Part shown: positions 53,289 to 62,449 of the stretch, piece by piece
How the letters are laid out: the number at the start of each line of letters is the position of its first letter
How positions within the stretch are numbered: position 1 is the first letter of the stretch
NCBI GenBank assembly: GCA_001770725.1
Contig: MERU01000001.1
Coordinates: forward strand, 248,001 to 312,000
Length of the DNA: 64,000 nt
Source of the DNA: Burkholderiales bacterium RIFCSPHIGHO2_01_FULL_63_240
GTDB lineage: Bacteria; Pseudomonadota; Gammaproteobacteria; Burkholderiales; Burkholderiaceae_C
Direction: 5' to 3'
Program-made: the position numbers and the translations under genes
The notes under the pieces: model-generated
Databases searched by the model: none
What the model was told of the DNA's origin: nothing
What the model saw: only the letters and a program-made list of their open reading frames with translations

Positions 53289-55026
53289 ACAGAGCATGGA
53301 GCTCAAGGAGACCGGACGCAAGATCCTTGCGTACGGCAAGCCGCACTGGAAGATGTTCGTCGCGTCTTTCGTGTTCTTCACGATCGGTGCGGCGGTTGAA
53401 CCCATCATCCCGGCGCTGTTCAAGAAACTGATCGATTCGGGCTTCAAGGAAGGCCTGAACTACCCGCTGTGGCTGGTGCCCATCGTGATCATCGGCCTGT
53501 TCCTGGTGCGGGGGCTGTTCAACTTCGCCGGCAACTACACGATGACGGCCAGCATCTCGAACGTGGTGCTGAGCCTGCGCCGCGACCTGATGCGAGGCCT
53601 GCTGCGCGCCGACGCCAAGCTGTTCACCACCATCAGTCCGGGCCTGGCCGTCACCAAGATCATCAACGACCCGCAGTTCGCCTCGCAGACCCTGGGCAAC
53701 GTGGTCATCTCGGTGATCAAGGACTCCATGACCCTGGTGTTCCTGCTGAGCTACCTGCTCTACCTGAACTGGCAGCTCACCTTGCTGTCCTTCATCAGCA
53801 TGCCCTTGCTCGGGGTGCTGCTCAAGAAGGTGCAAAAACGCCTGCAACACGTCGGTCAGGCCCAGTACGAATCGCAGCAGCGCCTGGTCAACACGGTGGA
53901 CGACAACGCCCGCGCCTGGCGCGTGGTGCGCACCTTCGACGCTGCCGAGTTCGAGCTCAAGCGCTTCGACGCAGAGGCCAATGTCTTGCGCCGCATGGTG
54001 CTCAAGACCATGGCCACGAGCTCGCTGATCACGCCCATGACGCAGGTCGTGGCCGCCATCGGCGTGTCCATCATCATCACCCTGGCCATCTACCAGGCCA
54101 GCCAGGGCTCGACCACCATCGGCGAATTCGTCTCGTTCATCACCGCCCTGCTGATGACGATCTCGCCCATGCGGCACCTGACCGACGTCTACCAGCCGGT
54201 GACGGGCGCGCTCATCACGGCCCGCGGCGCATTCGACCTGGTCAACGCACCGATCGAGCCCGACAACGGCACACGAGAAATGCCGACGTCGCGCGGCGAC
54301 ATCCAGTTCAAGGACGTCAAGGTCCACTACGAAGGCGCGGCCATGCCGTCCCTGGACGGCTTCAACCTGCACATCGAGCCGGGTCAGACCGTGGCACTGG
54401 TGGGCTCGTCCGGTGCAGGCAAGACCACCGTGGTCAACACCCTGCTGCGATTCGCCACCCCCGCTTCGGGCCAGATCCAGCTCGACGGCGTGCCCATTGA
54501 CGAACTCAAGCTCGCCAGCCTGCGCCGTCACTTTGCCGTGGTCTCGCAGGACATCGTGCTGTTCGACGGCAGCGTGGCCGCCAACGTCGCCTACGCCAGC
54601 CCGCACGGCATCGACCGCGCCAAGGTGGAGCAATGCCTGCGCGCGGCCAACCTTTGGTCGCACGTGTCCACCATGTCGCAGGGCATGGACTCGGCCGTCG
54701 GCGCCAACGGCAGCATGCTCTCGGGCGGCCAGCGCCAGCGCCTGGCCATCGCGCGGGCCCTGTACCGCGACGCCGCCATCTGGATCTTCGACGAAGCCAC
54801 CTCGGCGCTCGACTCCGAGTCCGAAGCCGTGGTGCAGCGCTCCATCGAAGACCTGCGCCATGCCAAGACCCTCATCCTCATCGCCCACCGCCTGAGCACC
54901 ATCAAGAACGCCGACGTCATCTGCGTGATGTCCGAAGGGCGCATCGTCGAGCAGGGCACGCACGCCGAGTTGATGGCCCTGAGTGGCCTGTACGCAGGCA
55001 TGGTCCGGATCCAGGCAGCGGACTGA
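53269..55026 (+). CDS. msbA: MsbA-type lipid A-core ABC exporter
   Basis: A 585-residue half-transporter with six N-terminal transmembrane helices (about 25-320) and a C-terminal ATPase. Walker A GSSGAGKT is at 379-386, the signature LSGGQRQ at 484-490, Walker B IWIFDEATS near 508, and the switch His in LILIAHRLSTIKNAD. MsbA flips lipid A-core across the inner membrane. It sits between LPS glycosyltransferase genes and hldD. The start at 53269 lies within the GT9 gene, giving a 20-bp overlap. Confidence 0.9.
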   Translation: MAQDTPEQSMELKETGRKILAYGKPHWKMFVASFVFFTIGAAVEPIIPALFKKLIDSGFKEGLNYPLWLVPIVIIGLFLVRGLFNFAGNYTMTASISNVVLSLRRDLMRGLLRADAKLFTTISPGLAVTKIINDPQFASQTLGNVVISVIKDSMTLVFLLSYLLYLNWQLTLLSFISMPLLGVLLKKVQKRLQHVGQAQYESQQRLVNTVDDNARAWRVVRTFDAAEFELKRFDAEANVLRRMVLKTMATSSLITPMTQVVAAIGVSIIITLAIYQASQGSTTIGEFVSFITALLMTISPMRHLTDVYQPVTGALITARGAFDLVNAPIEPDNGTREMPTSRGDIQFKDVKVHYEGAAMPSLDGFNLHIEPGQTVALVGSSGAGKTTVVNTLLRFATPASGQIQLDGVPIDELKLASLRRHFAVVSQDIVLFDGSVAANVAYASPHGIDRAKVEQCLRAANLWSHVSTMSQGMDSAVGANGSMLSGGQRQRLAIARALYRDAAIWIFDEATSALDSESEAVVQRSIEDLRHAKTLILIAHRLSTIKNADVICVMSEGRIVEQGTHAELMALSGLYAGMVRIQAAD

Positions 55027-55048
55027 CCCACATCAAGAGGACACAGCC

Positions 55049-56032
55049 ATGATCATCGTCACCGGCGCCACCGGCTTCATCGGCTCCAACATCGTCGCCG
55101 ACCTCAACGCTCGCGGGCGCACCGACCTGCTGCTGGTCGACGACCTGGGCACGCAGGGCAAGTGGAAGAACATCGCCAAGCGACGCTTCCTCGACCTGGT
55201 GGATTACAACGACCTCGATGGCCTGCTGGCCCGACTCAAGCAGCCCGCCGACGCCGTCTTCCACATGGGTGCCAACTCGTCGACCACGTCCACCGATGGC
55301 GACGAGATCCTGCGTGTGAACCTGCACGCGACCATGGCCTGGTGGAAGTGGTGCACCGAGACCGGCACACCCTTCATCTACGCGTCGTCGGCCGCCACCT
55401 ATGGCGATGGCGACCAGGGCTTCGACGACGACCAGAGCCCCGAAGCACTCGACAAGCTCGCCCCGCTGAACCTGTACGGCTGGTCCAAGCACCAGTTCGA
55501 CAAGTGGGCCGTGGAGCGCGCAGCCGAGGGCAAGGCTCCGCCGCAATGGGCCGGTCTGAAGTTCTTCAACGTCTACGGCCCCAACGAATACCACAAGGGC
55601 GACATGCGCAGCCTGGTGGCCAAGAACACCGCGCTCATCGCTCGGGGCGAGACCATTCGCCTGTTCAAGTCGCACAAGGACGGCTATGTTGACGGCGGAC
55701 AACTGCGCGACTTCGTCTACGTGAAAGACTGCTGTGCTGTGATGATGTGGTTGCTGGGCAACCCGCAGGTCAGCGGCGTCTTCAACCTCGGCACCGGCCA
55801 GGCTCGCAGCTTCGTCGACTTGATGCAGGCCATCGGCACCGCCCTGGGCAAGCCAGTGCACATCGAGTACGTGGACATGCCGGAGAGCATCCGGCCGAAT
55901 TACCAGTACTTCACGCAAGCGCGGATGGACAAGCTTCGTGCAGCTGGGTTTGACGCGCCCTTCCACACGCTGGAGGCCGGTGTGGCGGACTACGTTGGGC
56001 AATACCTGACCCGCGATGACATCTATCGCTGA
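55049..56032 (+). CDS. hldD: ADP-L-glycero-D-manno-heptose 6-epimerase
   Basis: Final step of ADP-heptose synthesis. The 327-residue short-chain dehydrogenase has the N-terminal NAD(P) motif VTGATGFIGSNIVADLNARG, then HMGANSSTT and SSAATYG. The catalytic pair Tyr/Lys is in LYGWSKHQFDKWA, followed by FFNVYGPNEYHKG. An AGAGGA ribosome site precedes the ATG, 22 bp after msbA. With rfaE1 and the rfaE2-gmhB fusion it covers three of the four enzyme functions of the pathway here; gmhA is not in view. Confidence 0.96.
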   Translation: MIIVTGATGFIGSNIVADLNARGRTDLLLVDDLGTQGKWKNIAKRRFLDLVDYNDLDGLLARLKQPADAVFHMGANSSTTSTDGDEILRVNLHATMAWWKWCTETGTPFIYASSAATYGDGDQGFDDDQSPEALDKLAPLNLYGWSKHQFDKWAVERAAEGKAPPQWAGLKFFNVYGPNEYHKGDMRSLVAKNTALIARGETIRLFKSHKDGYVDGGQLRDFVYVKDCCAVMMWLLGNPQVSGVFNLGTGQARSFVDLMQAIGTALGKPVHIEYVDMPESIRPNYQYFTQARMDKLRAAGFDAPFHTLEAGVADYVGQYLTRDDIYR

Positions 56033-56038
56033 AAGCAA

Positions 56039-56884
56039 ATGCTGAAGCCCCCCCTGCCAGCAGACGCTCGCACCGCTCTTGCGCAGGTCACGCTCTGCTG
56101 CATTGACACTAGGAGCCCCGAGCTGGCTCTCTACGCCATGCGCCGCTGCATGCAGCACCTGTCGTTCGCCCGCTGCGTGCTCATCAGCTCGACACAAGCA
56201 CGGCACCTTGATCTGGACGGCATTGACCTGGTCGAAATCGCTCCCCTCAAGTCCATCGATGACTACTCAGAATTCGTCATCAAACGGTTGGCCGATCAAG
56301 TGCAGACATCGCACGTGCTGCTCATCCAATGGGATGGCTTTGTGCGCGATGCGCGAATGTGGTCAGACGACTTCTTAAAATTTGATTACATCGGTGCGCC
56401 ATGGACCAGTGGGGCGCTGGCCAACCAAGTGGGCAATGGTGGGTTCACGCTGCGTTCGCGCAAGCTTTTACAAGCGCTGCAAAGCAATGACTACGCTGCG
56501 CACAACCCGGAAGACGTGTGCATCGCGGTAACGCATCGGGCCCGGCTCGAGCGTGAGCACCACATCCGCTTTGCAGATGCACAGACCGCCCGCCGCTTCT
56601 CATGCGAGCGCGGCCCTTGGCGGCCCGCTTTTGGCTTTCACGCCGTTTTCAACTTGCCGCATGTGCTTAGCAGCACCGAAATGGCGCAGTTTTCAGCAGC
56701 CTTGCCCGCCCACCTGACCGCATCGAGCGACGCCAGACATCTCATCCGCGATCTGATCCGCCAAGGTGATTTCGAATCGGCTCAGACGCTGCTCAGGAAA
56801 CGCACCCAGCATCTCGGTTGGCACGCGGACGCATGGCGCCAGAGACTGCAACTGGCATGGGCCCGGCTACACCGAATGAGTTGA
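56039..56884 (+). CDS. DUF5672 family protein, probable glycosyltransferase
   Basis: A 281-residue protein with the DUF5672 pattern: VTLCCIDTRSPELALYAMRR at the N-terminus, then HVLLIQWDGFVRDARMWSDDFLKFDYIGAPW, and VGNGGFTLRSRKLLQAL. This family is often found in surface polysaccharide loci and is thought to be a glycosyltransferase. It lies 6 bp after hldD, so probably in the same transcript, and marks the point where GC content starts to fall. The function is inferred from family context. Confidence 0.82.
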   Translation: MLKPPLPADARTALAQVTLCCIDTRSPELALYAMRRCMQHLSFARCVLISSTQARHLDLDGIDLVEIAPLKSIDDYSEFVIKRLADQVQTSHVLLIQWDGFVRDARMWSDDFLKFDYIGAPWTSGALANQVGNGGFTLRSRKLLQALQSNDYAAHNPEDVCIAVTHRARLEREHHIRFADAQTARRFSCERGPWRPAFGFHAVFNLPHVLSSTEMAQFSAALPAHLTASSDARHLIRDLIRQGDFESAQTLLRKRTQHLGWHADAWRQRLQLAWARLHRMS

Positions 56885-56932
56885 GGACGGCGAGCGCCCG
56901 CCTCTGCGACCGATATTTGCCATCACACCAGC

Positions 56933-58021
56933 ATGTCAACACATCTCCGACACATCGGCATCGGCTTTGGCGACATCAGGCACTTTCATGACGGCCTGGG
57001 CGAATTTTCCAGGCAGCATGGTCTTCACATCGCAGCATTTGCGAAAACGTGGCGCCAGGATTTTGGCCTGCAAGTGCATTTGCACCTGCCTGGAAAGTGG
57101 CATGGCATCTTCGGCGATGACGTTTCCTACTTGTCGACTGAGTCGGGCCAACAGCACTTTCACTGGCAACCGCACCGCTTCGATGTGTGGCACCAGTTGC
57201 ACCAGCACATTCGACATCGCGCACCATTGGGCACGCGCCATTGCATCACGACCTTGCATGACCTCAACATGGTCTACGCAAAGCAAGGATTCTCTCGCTG
57301 GCGAGCCTTGAGAAAACAAGTCCGGCTCCTGAAACGCGCCGATGAAATAATTTGCATCAGTGACCATGTGCTCTCGGACTTGAAGCAGCACACGCGACTC
57401 AAGACGCCTGCGGTCCGCATTCACAACGGTGTGAATTCTCTGGCCGCCGAACCACAGACGCCCGTCAGCGAGCTCGAAGATCAACCCTACCTGTTCCACA
57501 TTGGGCGGATGACACCCAACAAGAACGTGGAATGCCTGATCGAATTGGCCGAACACTGGCCCGACCAGCAATTTGTCTTTGCCGGCCCAAGGAGTGGTTA
57601 CACCGAAGGGTTCCAACACGAGGCCAGTGCACGCGGACTTGCCAACGTCAGATTCTTGTTCGATGTCAGCGAATCACAAAAAGCGTGGCTGTACGCTCAT
57701 TGCGAAGCGCTGCTCATGCCTTCCCTGACCGAGGGATTTGGCTTGCCCGCAATAGAAGCCATGTATTTCGGCAGGCCCGTCTTTCTCTCTGCGCTCACCA
57801 GTCTTCCGGAAATTGGTGGAGAGACCGCGAGATATTTCCACAATTTCGAACCCGAATCCATGAGGCAGACCATCCAGTCAGGCTTGCGAGACATGCGAGA
57901 GCCGGGCAGTGAAGACCGCATCAAAGCGTGGGCCCAGAACTTCACTTGGGACAACTGTATCCGGCGCTACATCTCGCGCTACGCAAAGGCTCTCGATCTT
58001 CCGTTGTGGGGCGCGCAGTGA
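56933..58021 (+). CDS. Glycosyltransferase family 4 protein
   Basis: A 362-residue GT-B enzyme with FGDIRHFHDGLGEFSRQ at the start, LHDLNMVYAKQGFSRWR, and LFHIGRMTPNKNVECLIEL. The intact E-x7-E motif is TEGFGLPAIEAMYFGRPVF, followed by TSLPEIGGETARYF. It resembles mannosyltransferases of surface polysaccharide clusters. It is the last plus-strand gene before the convergent FkbM gene, separated by about 90 bp in which no terminator is obvious. Confidence 0.88.
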   Translation: MSTHLRHIGIGFGDIRHFHDGLGEFSRQHGLHIAAFAKTWRQDFGLQVHLHLPGKWHGIFGDDVSYLSTESGQQHFHWQPHRFDVWHQLHQHIRHRAPLGTRHCITTLHDLNMVYAKQGFSRWRALRKQVRLLKRADEIICISDHVLSDLKQHTRLKTPAVRIHNGVNSLAAEPQTPVSELEDQPYLFHIGRMTPNKNVECLIELAEHWPDQQFVFAGPRSGYTEGFQHEASARGLANVRFLFDVSESQKAWLYAHCEALLMPSLTEGFGLPAIEAMYFGRPVFLSALTSLPEIGGETARYFHNFEPESMRQTIQSGLRDMREPGSEDRIKAWAQNFTWDNCIRRYISRYAKALDLPLWGAQ

Positions 58022-58110
58022 GCACTACAGAGGATCTGCCGCGATGGTCACCGGCGGCACCGGGCATTGACAGTGCCTACAAATGACACGCTCTGGCGCG
58101 TTGTCACGAC

Positions 58111-58947
58111 TCAGACGGCAACAGACTTCGGAACGTACCAGCCGTCAAAGTCAGACACGGACCTGAAGACCTGCTTGTACCCATTGCGGTCCATGAGGTT
58201 CTTGATCCGCTCTTCTTCTTGTGGAAGATGGTGCTCCACGCACATCAGGCCGAAACGATATGAATCGAAAGGAAAGTTTTCCAGGATCTTGAATTCAGAC
58301 CCTTCGACATCAATTGACATGAAATCAATGAACTGAGGCGCATTGTATTTCTTCAACATGTCATACAACGATATGGTTTCGACTTGGTACAGGGCTTCCC
58401 GATCGATGTGCATGTGATCGGCTTCAGCCGAAGATTGAAGCTGGTTCTGATCCGCCTCATAAAACGGGATCTTCTCGCCAGAGCGGGACCACACGCACAT
58501 CGTCTCCAGGTGGCAAGACCTGTTTTTCTTCAGGCCTTCATGCCACTCCCGGCCCGGTTCAGCCAAGATACCCGTCCAGCCGAAAGATTTTTCCAGTACA
58601 TATGTGTTGCTGATCCTGACCCCATCGCAGGCACCGAACTCAACAAAATAGCCGCCTTTTTTGCCGCGAGCGAGAAGCAGACCAAGAATATCTTGATAGA
58701 ACTGCGATTCTGTTTTCCTGACCTGGTTGGCCACAGGCTCAACGGACCCCCCATCCTCGAATTTGGACAGGCGCCCGATCAATTCGATCAACTCGAACAA
58801 ACGAGCACGTTGCGCGATCATTTGGCGCACCGAAAAAGCATGAAATTCTTTTTCCTTGTTGATGGCACGAATTTTTTTCCGCAACCTCAGAGGGGACCAC
58901 GTATTGAGGAATTTTTCAATGCGGGAGGCAATGTAATCAAAAATCAT
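58111..58947 (-). CDS. FkbM family methyltransferase
   Basis: A 278-residue protein with an N-terminal helical extension of about 80 residues followed by a FkbM SAM domain: FVEFGACDGVRISNTYVLEK, GWTGILAEPGREWHEGLKKN, then FIDFMSIDVEGSEFKILENF. These enzymes O-methylate sugars or other small molecules. Last gene of a minus-strand set that starts beyond the right edge. Clearly lower GC content than the housekeeping genes to the left, consistent with a variable polysaccharide locus. Confidence 0.87.
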   Translation of the reverse strand: MIFDYIASRIEKFLNTWSPLRLRKKIRAINKEKEFHAFSVRQMIAQRARLFELIELIGRLSKFEDGGSVEPVANQVRKTESQFYQDILGLLLARGKKGGYFVEFGACDGVRISNTYVLEKSFGWTGILAEPGREWHEGLKKNRSCHLETMCVWSRSGEKIPFYEADQNQLQSSAEADHMHIDREALYQVETISLYDMLKKYNAPQFIDFMSIDVEGSEFKILENFPFDSYRFGLMCVEHHLPQEEERIKNLMDRNGYKQVFRSVSDFDGWYVPKSVAV

Positions 58948-59035
58948 AACAAACTCTTCACTGAATTATTGATAAGATATGAAATCTTCGAGCAAGCTTC
59001 TTCACCAGACGAGAAGCACCTGAACGGGCGCATGC

Positions 59036-60154
59036 CTAGACCTTGCGCTTGAAAACCGTCTCGATATCGACCAGGTCTTGTGCATCGACGCCACTATGGA
59101 AAGGCAGGCACAGGACCTGAGATTTCACCTCCGAAACATAGGGCACCTGCCTCACGGAATGGATCTGGCAATCTCGATACGGAAGGAAATCGGTACAGAT
59201 CGGATGGAAATATTTTCTCGCGAAAATACCCAAACTTTTCAACTCTTCGTACACCTGATCACGATTCCGCCCAAATTTCGCCTGATCGATCACCACAGGA
59301 AAATATTGCTCTGAACTCGTCACGCCATTTTGTTTCGGCTGAAGTGCCACACCAGGCACATCGCCCAGGATTTCAAAATAATTCTGCCGCAGCGCAGCCC
59401 GCACTTGCATTTCACCTGTAATGCCTCGCATGTTCAGGATTCCTATGGCAGACTGAACTTCATTCAGTTTTCCATTGATACCGACGGAGACAACCTCTTC
59501 CTCGTTTTTAATGCCGAAGTTCCGAAGAAAATAAATCGACTCTTGGTCCTCGCGGCGAGGCGTGGCAATTAGCCCCCCCTCCAAGGTATTGAACAGCTTG
59601 GTTGCGTGAAAAGAAAACACCGATGCATCACCGTAAGAGGCGATTGACCGGCCGTTTACCTTGGTTCCAAACGCGTGCGCGGCATCGTAGATCAGCTTGA
59701 GTCCGCGGCGATCGGCCACGTCTTGCAGGGCGTCCAACTCACACACAGTCCCGTACACATGGACACCGAGGATGGCCGAAGTTTTAGGCGTGATGGCCTT
59801 TTCAACTGCCGCTGGATCGAGAGTCAAGGTATCAGGCAATACATCGGCAAAAACTGGGGTCAAACCGTTCCAGCTGATTGCATGCGCTGTTGCAGCAAAT
59901 GTCAACGGCGTCGTGATCACTTCGCTGCCTTCCGGCAAGTCGAAAAGCTTGAGCGCAACCAACAAAGCTATCGTGCCATTGTTGAACAGCATCGCAGTTG
60001 GGACATCAAGATGCTCCCGCATCTGTTGTTCCAGTTGCTGATGCAATGGCCCACCATTGGTCAAAACCTTCGTGCGCCATATTTCAGCAAGCAACGCGTT
60101 CAGGTCACCCAGTTCGGGCAGCAGCGGTTGAGTAACGTAAAGAGGCCTGGACAT
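59036..60154 (-). CDS. DegT/DnrJ/EryC1/StrS family sugar aminotransferase
   Basis: A 372-residue PLP enzyme of fold type I that transfers an amino group to a nucleotide keto-sugar. Typical features: LTNGGPLHQQLEQQMREHL, NNGTIALLVALKLFDLPEG, TPLTFAATAHAISWNGLTPVF, DAAHAFGTK, and the PLP lysine in SFHATKLFNTLEGG. The C-terminal part has FARKYFHPICTDFLPY. It is likely to make a 3- or 4-amino-sugar precursor, but the position cannot be told. It lies next to the ATP-grasp and Gfo/Idh genes on the same strand. Confidence 0.92.
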   Translation of the reverse strand: MSRPLYVTQPLLPELGDLNALLAEIWRTKVLTNGGPLHQQLEQQMREHLDVPTAMLFNNGTIALLVALKLFDLPEGSEVITTPLTFAATAHAISWNGLTPVFADVLPDTLTLDPAAVEKAITPKTSAILGVHVYGTVCELDALQDVADRRGLKLIYDAAHAFGTKVNGRSIASYGDASVFSFHATKLFNTLEGGLIATPRREDQESIYFLRNFGIKNEEEVVSVGINGKLNEVQSAIGILNMRGITGEMQVRAALRQNYFEILGDVPGVALQPKQNGVTSSEQYFPVVIDQAKFGRNRDQVYEELKSLGIFARKYFHPICTDFLPYRDCQIHSVRQVPYVSEVKSQVLCLPFHSGVDAQDLVDIETVFKRKV

Positions 60155-60237
60155 GAGCTATAGATGCCCTCACTGGTAAAGCAGAATTTACAAACCCTGG
60201 GGAGGGCATGAAAAACGGAAGAAAATTTCAGTTCAGC

Positions 60238-61377
60238 TCAAACAACAAAATATGCTGAGCGATTCATGAATCTCTCAAATGCTTGCTCCATGCCGTTTTG
60301 AGAGGCATAAGCCGAAAATAGCACGCCAGCACGATTGCCCTGTCGAGGCAGCAGCGACTCACCAACAGGCAGCAAAGGAAAGAAGGCCTTGATGGGCTCA
60401 GGCTGAATGAACCGCAGGCCATTGTAGACCCCGGCAGAATCAGCTGTTACGGTGTGCCTGAGCACGTGGCAGACCTGCTGCGGGGTGTTGGCCATCGAAT
60501 CGCCCACGAAAAAGGATGCGTAATGATCCGCATAGGGAATTCCCGTGCTGAACTCAATCAGGAGCGAGTAGAGATCACCAGGGCAACGCCGAGTCAGCTC
60601 GACCAAGCACGGCTTTCCATCGCTGACGATGAACTGGGTATGCAGCAGGCCATCGGTCAATTGCAAATGCAACGCCAACCTCTGTAGGCCACCCTCAAGC
60701 TGAACTTGCGCCTCGCCTGCGAAGTCGACATCGACATAGCTGGTATCGACAGCGTAAGGATTGACAGATGAACCCTCCCGCACATAGAACGCCTGCGCAA
60801 TCTTGCCTTGGATAAAAAAGGCGCTGCAACTGTACAAAAAGCCTTCACAAAATGTTTCGATGACACACTGTCCGCTGCGACTCTCCGCCGACCCCAAGGC
60901 TAACGCAGAGCGAAGACCCGCCAAATCCGTGCCATCGAACACGGAGATGCCTCTTCCGCTGAAGGCATCGACCGGCTTGCAGATGAATTTGCCTTCAAGA
61001 GGGAATGAATCAGCACCGACCACCTGGGGGGCTGGCAGATCAAGCTCCACGCACATCCGTCGAAATGCCGCCTTGTCAGAAAGCTTTGTATTGATTTCCA
61101 AGGCATCACCAAGGAACCATGGCTTACCCAACTTGACACAGGTTTCAAGAGAAACATCGGTGCATCCCGGCACGACGCGATCAATGCCCAGCCGGATCAA
61201 ATGGTCACGGACCTCGTCCACCTTGCTGTAGTCCTGCTTGACCCAGCGCTGACCAGCCTTTGCGGCCAGCACATCTGACGCTCGATTACCAATCACCCAC
61301 ACCTCATGGCCGGACCGAATCAGCGCTTGGTAAATTGGTTCGGCCGCAAATGCGGCGTCCATCAACAGGATCTTCAT
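60238..61377 (-). CDS. ATP-grasp enzyme of the polysaccharide locus
   Basis: A 379-residue ATP-grasp protein, carbamoyl-phosphate-synthase-like. The N-terminal domain begins MKILLMDAAFAAEPIYQAL. The nucleotide lid holds GKFICKPVDAFSGRGISVF, and the metal-binding end PCLVELTRRCPGDLYSLLIEF. Such enzymes ligate a carboxylate to an amine. Here the neighbours are an aminotransferase and a dehydrogenase, so it may acylate an amino-sugar with an amino acid. The ATG at 61377 follows a GAGG ribosome site; a TTG five codons upstream is possible. Confidence 0.78.
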   Translation of the reverse strand: MKILLMDAAFAAEPIYQALIRSGHEVWVIGNRASDVLAAKAGQRWVKQDYSKVDEVRDHLIRLGIDRVVPGCTDVSLETCVKLGKPWFLGDALEINTKLSDKAAFRRMCVELDLPAPQVVGADSFPLEGKFICKPVDAFSGRGISVFDGTDLAGLRSALALGSAESRSGQCVIETFCEGFLYSCSAFFIQGKIAQAFYVREGSSVNPYAVDTSYVDVDFAGEAQVQLEGGLQRLALHLQLTDGLLHTQFIVSDGKPCLVELTRRCPGDLYSLLIEFSTGIPYADHYASFFVGDSMANTPQQVCHVLRHTVTADSAGVYNGLRFIQPEPIKAFFPLLPVGESLLPRQGNRAGVLFSAYASQNGMEQAFERFMNRSAYFVV

Positions 61378-61392
61378 TCGATCAAACCTCAA

Positions 61393-62448
61393 TCAGACTT
61401 CCACCAAAACCGGCTCTCGTTGCGCAATCGATTTTCCAATTGCCTCAATCACCTGCATGTTGGCATAGCCATCGCGCAATGAAACCAGCGGAGCTGCTTT
61501 TCCGCGTACCACTTCCAGGAAGTGCTCTAACTGCAGCGCCAATGGATCATGTGGTGAAAACGACAACCGTCCGGAATCAAACGGCTGCCACCACGAAGGA
61601 TCGGCGCCAGGCGCGTATGTGCGCGTCACCATGCTGGGAAAGTCCAACGATCCTCGCGTGCCCGAAAAATGGTAGCAATTATCATTCGGATAGTGTGGAT
61701 ATGCAGGATTTTCCCCACTCGTCATTTCCCAACTCTTGCTGCTGGCCGCCGTATCAGACAATATAAACGTCCCCAACGCGCCACTGCAAAACTCAATGGA
61801 AATCGCCACGGTGTCTTCAACTTCGAACTGGCGGACCCGATTGCTAGCCAGGGCGTAGATACTTCTAATTTCACCGCAGAAGTGGCGCATCAATCCGACC
61901 TCGTGGATGAGGTTGATCAAGATGGGGCCTCCGCCTTTCTTGGTACGCCACGCGCCGTCCAAGAAATAATGTGCGGGCTTATAAAAAAGTGCGGCGCCCT
62001 GCATGCAAACCATACGGCCAAACGAGTCCGAGCGCAAGAAACTGTCGGCCGCCCTCAACAACGGACTGTAAGTACGGTGATGCCCAACCAGGGCGGCCAC
62101 GCCTCGTGCCTCGGCTTCCCGCACGAGCACAGCAGCATCATCCAGAGAGTCTGTCAGTGGCTTTTCAACCAACACTGGCAGCCCTCGGTGTATGCATGTC
62201 AGGGCCTGCTCGCTGTGAAATGCATTGGGAGAGCTGATGATCACTGCATCAACGGCGCCGGATTCGCATGCGGCTTCGATGCTTTGATGCAAGGAAACGC
62301 CGCAACGATGCGAATAAGCAATGTTCTCCTGAGTGGCCGGCCCGACCATCGCCACCAGAACACAGTCAGCGCGCCCCAGGATGAGTTCGACGTGCTTCTT
62401 GCCGATCAAGCCTGGGCCGCAAACGACGAGACGAGTTTTATCCGGCAC
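61393..62448 (-). CDS. Gfo/Idh/MocA family oxidoreductase
   Basis: A 351-residue NAD(P)-dependent sugar dehydrogenase with a Rossmann start RLVVCGPGLIGKKHVELI, the family motif LPVLVEKPLTDSLDDA, and the C-terminal sugar-binding domain. The GTG at 62448 was chosen because GGAGG lies exactly five bases before it and only one base separates it from the upstream stop; a TTG further upstream is less likely. It is typical of enzymes oxidising the sugar ring of nucleotide sugars before transamination. Confidence 0.85.
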   Translation of the reverse strand: MPDKTRLVVCGPGLIGKKHVELILGRADCVLVAMVGPATQENIAYSHRCGVSLHQSIEAACESGAVDAVIISSPNAFHSEQALTCIHRGLPVLVEKPLTDSLDDAAVLVREAEARGVAALVGHHRTYSPLLRAADSFLRSDSFGRMVCMQGAALFYKPAHYFLDGAWRTKKGGGPILINLIHEVGLMRHFCGEIRSIYALASNRVRQFEVEDTVAISIEFCSGALGTFILSDTAASSKSWEMTSGENPAYPHYPNDNCYHFSGTRGSLDFPSMVTRTYAPGADPSWWQPFDSGRLSFSPHDPLALQLEHFLEVVRGKAAPLVSLRDGYANMQVIEAIGKSIAQREPVLVEV

Positions 62449-62449
62449 T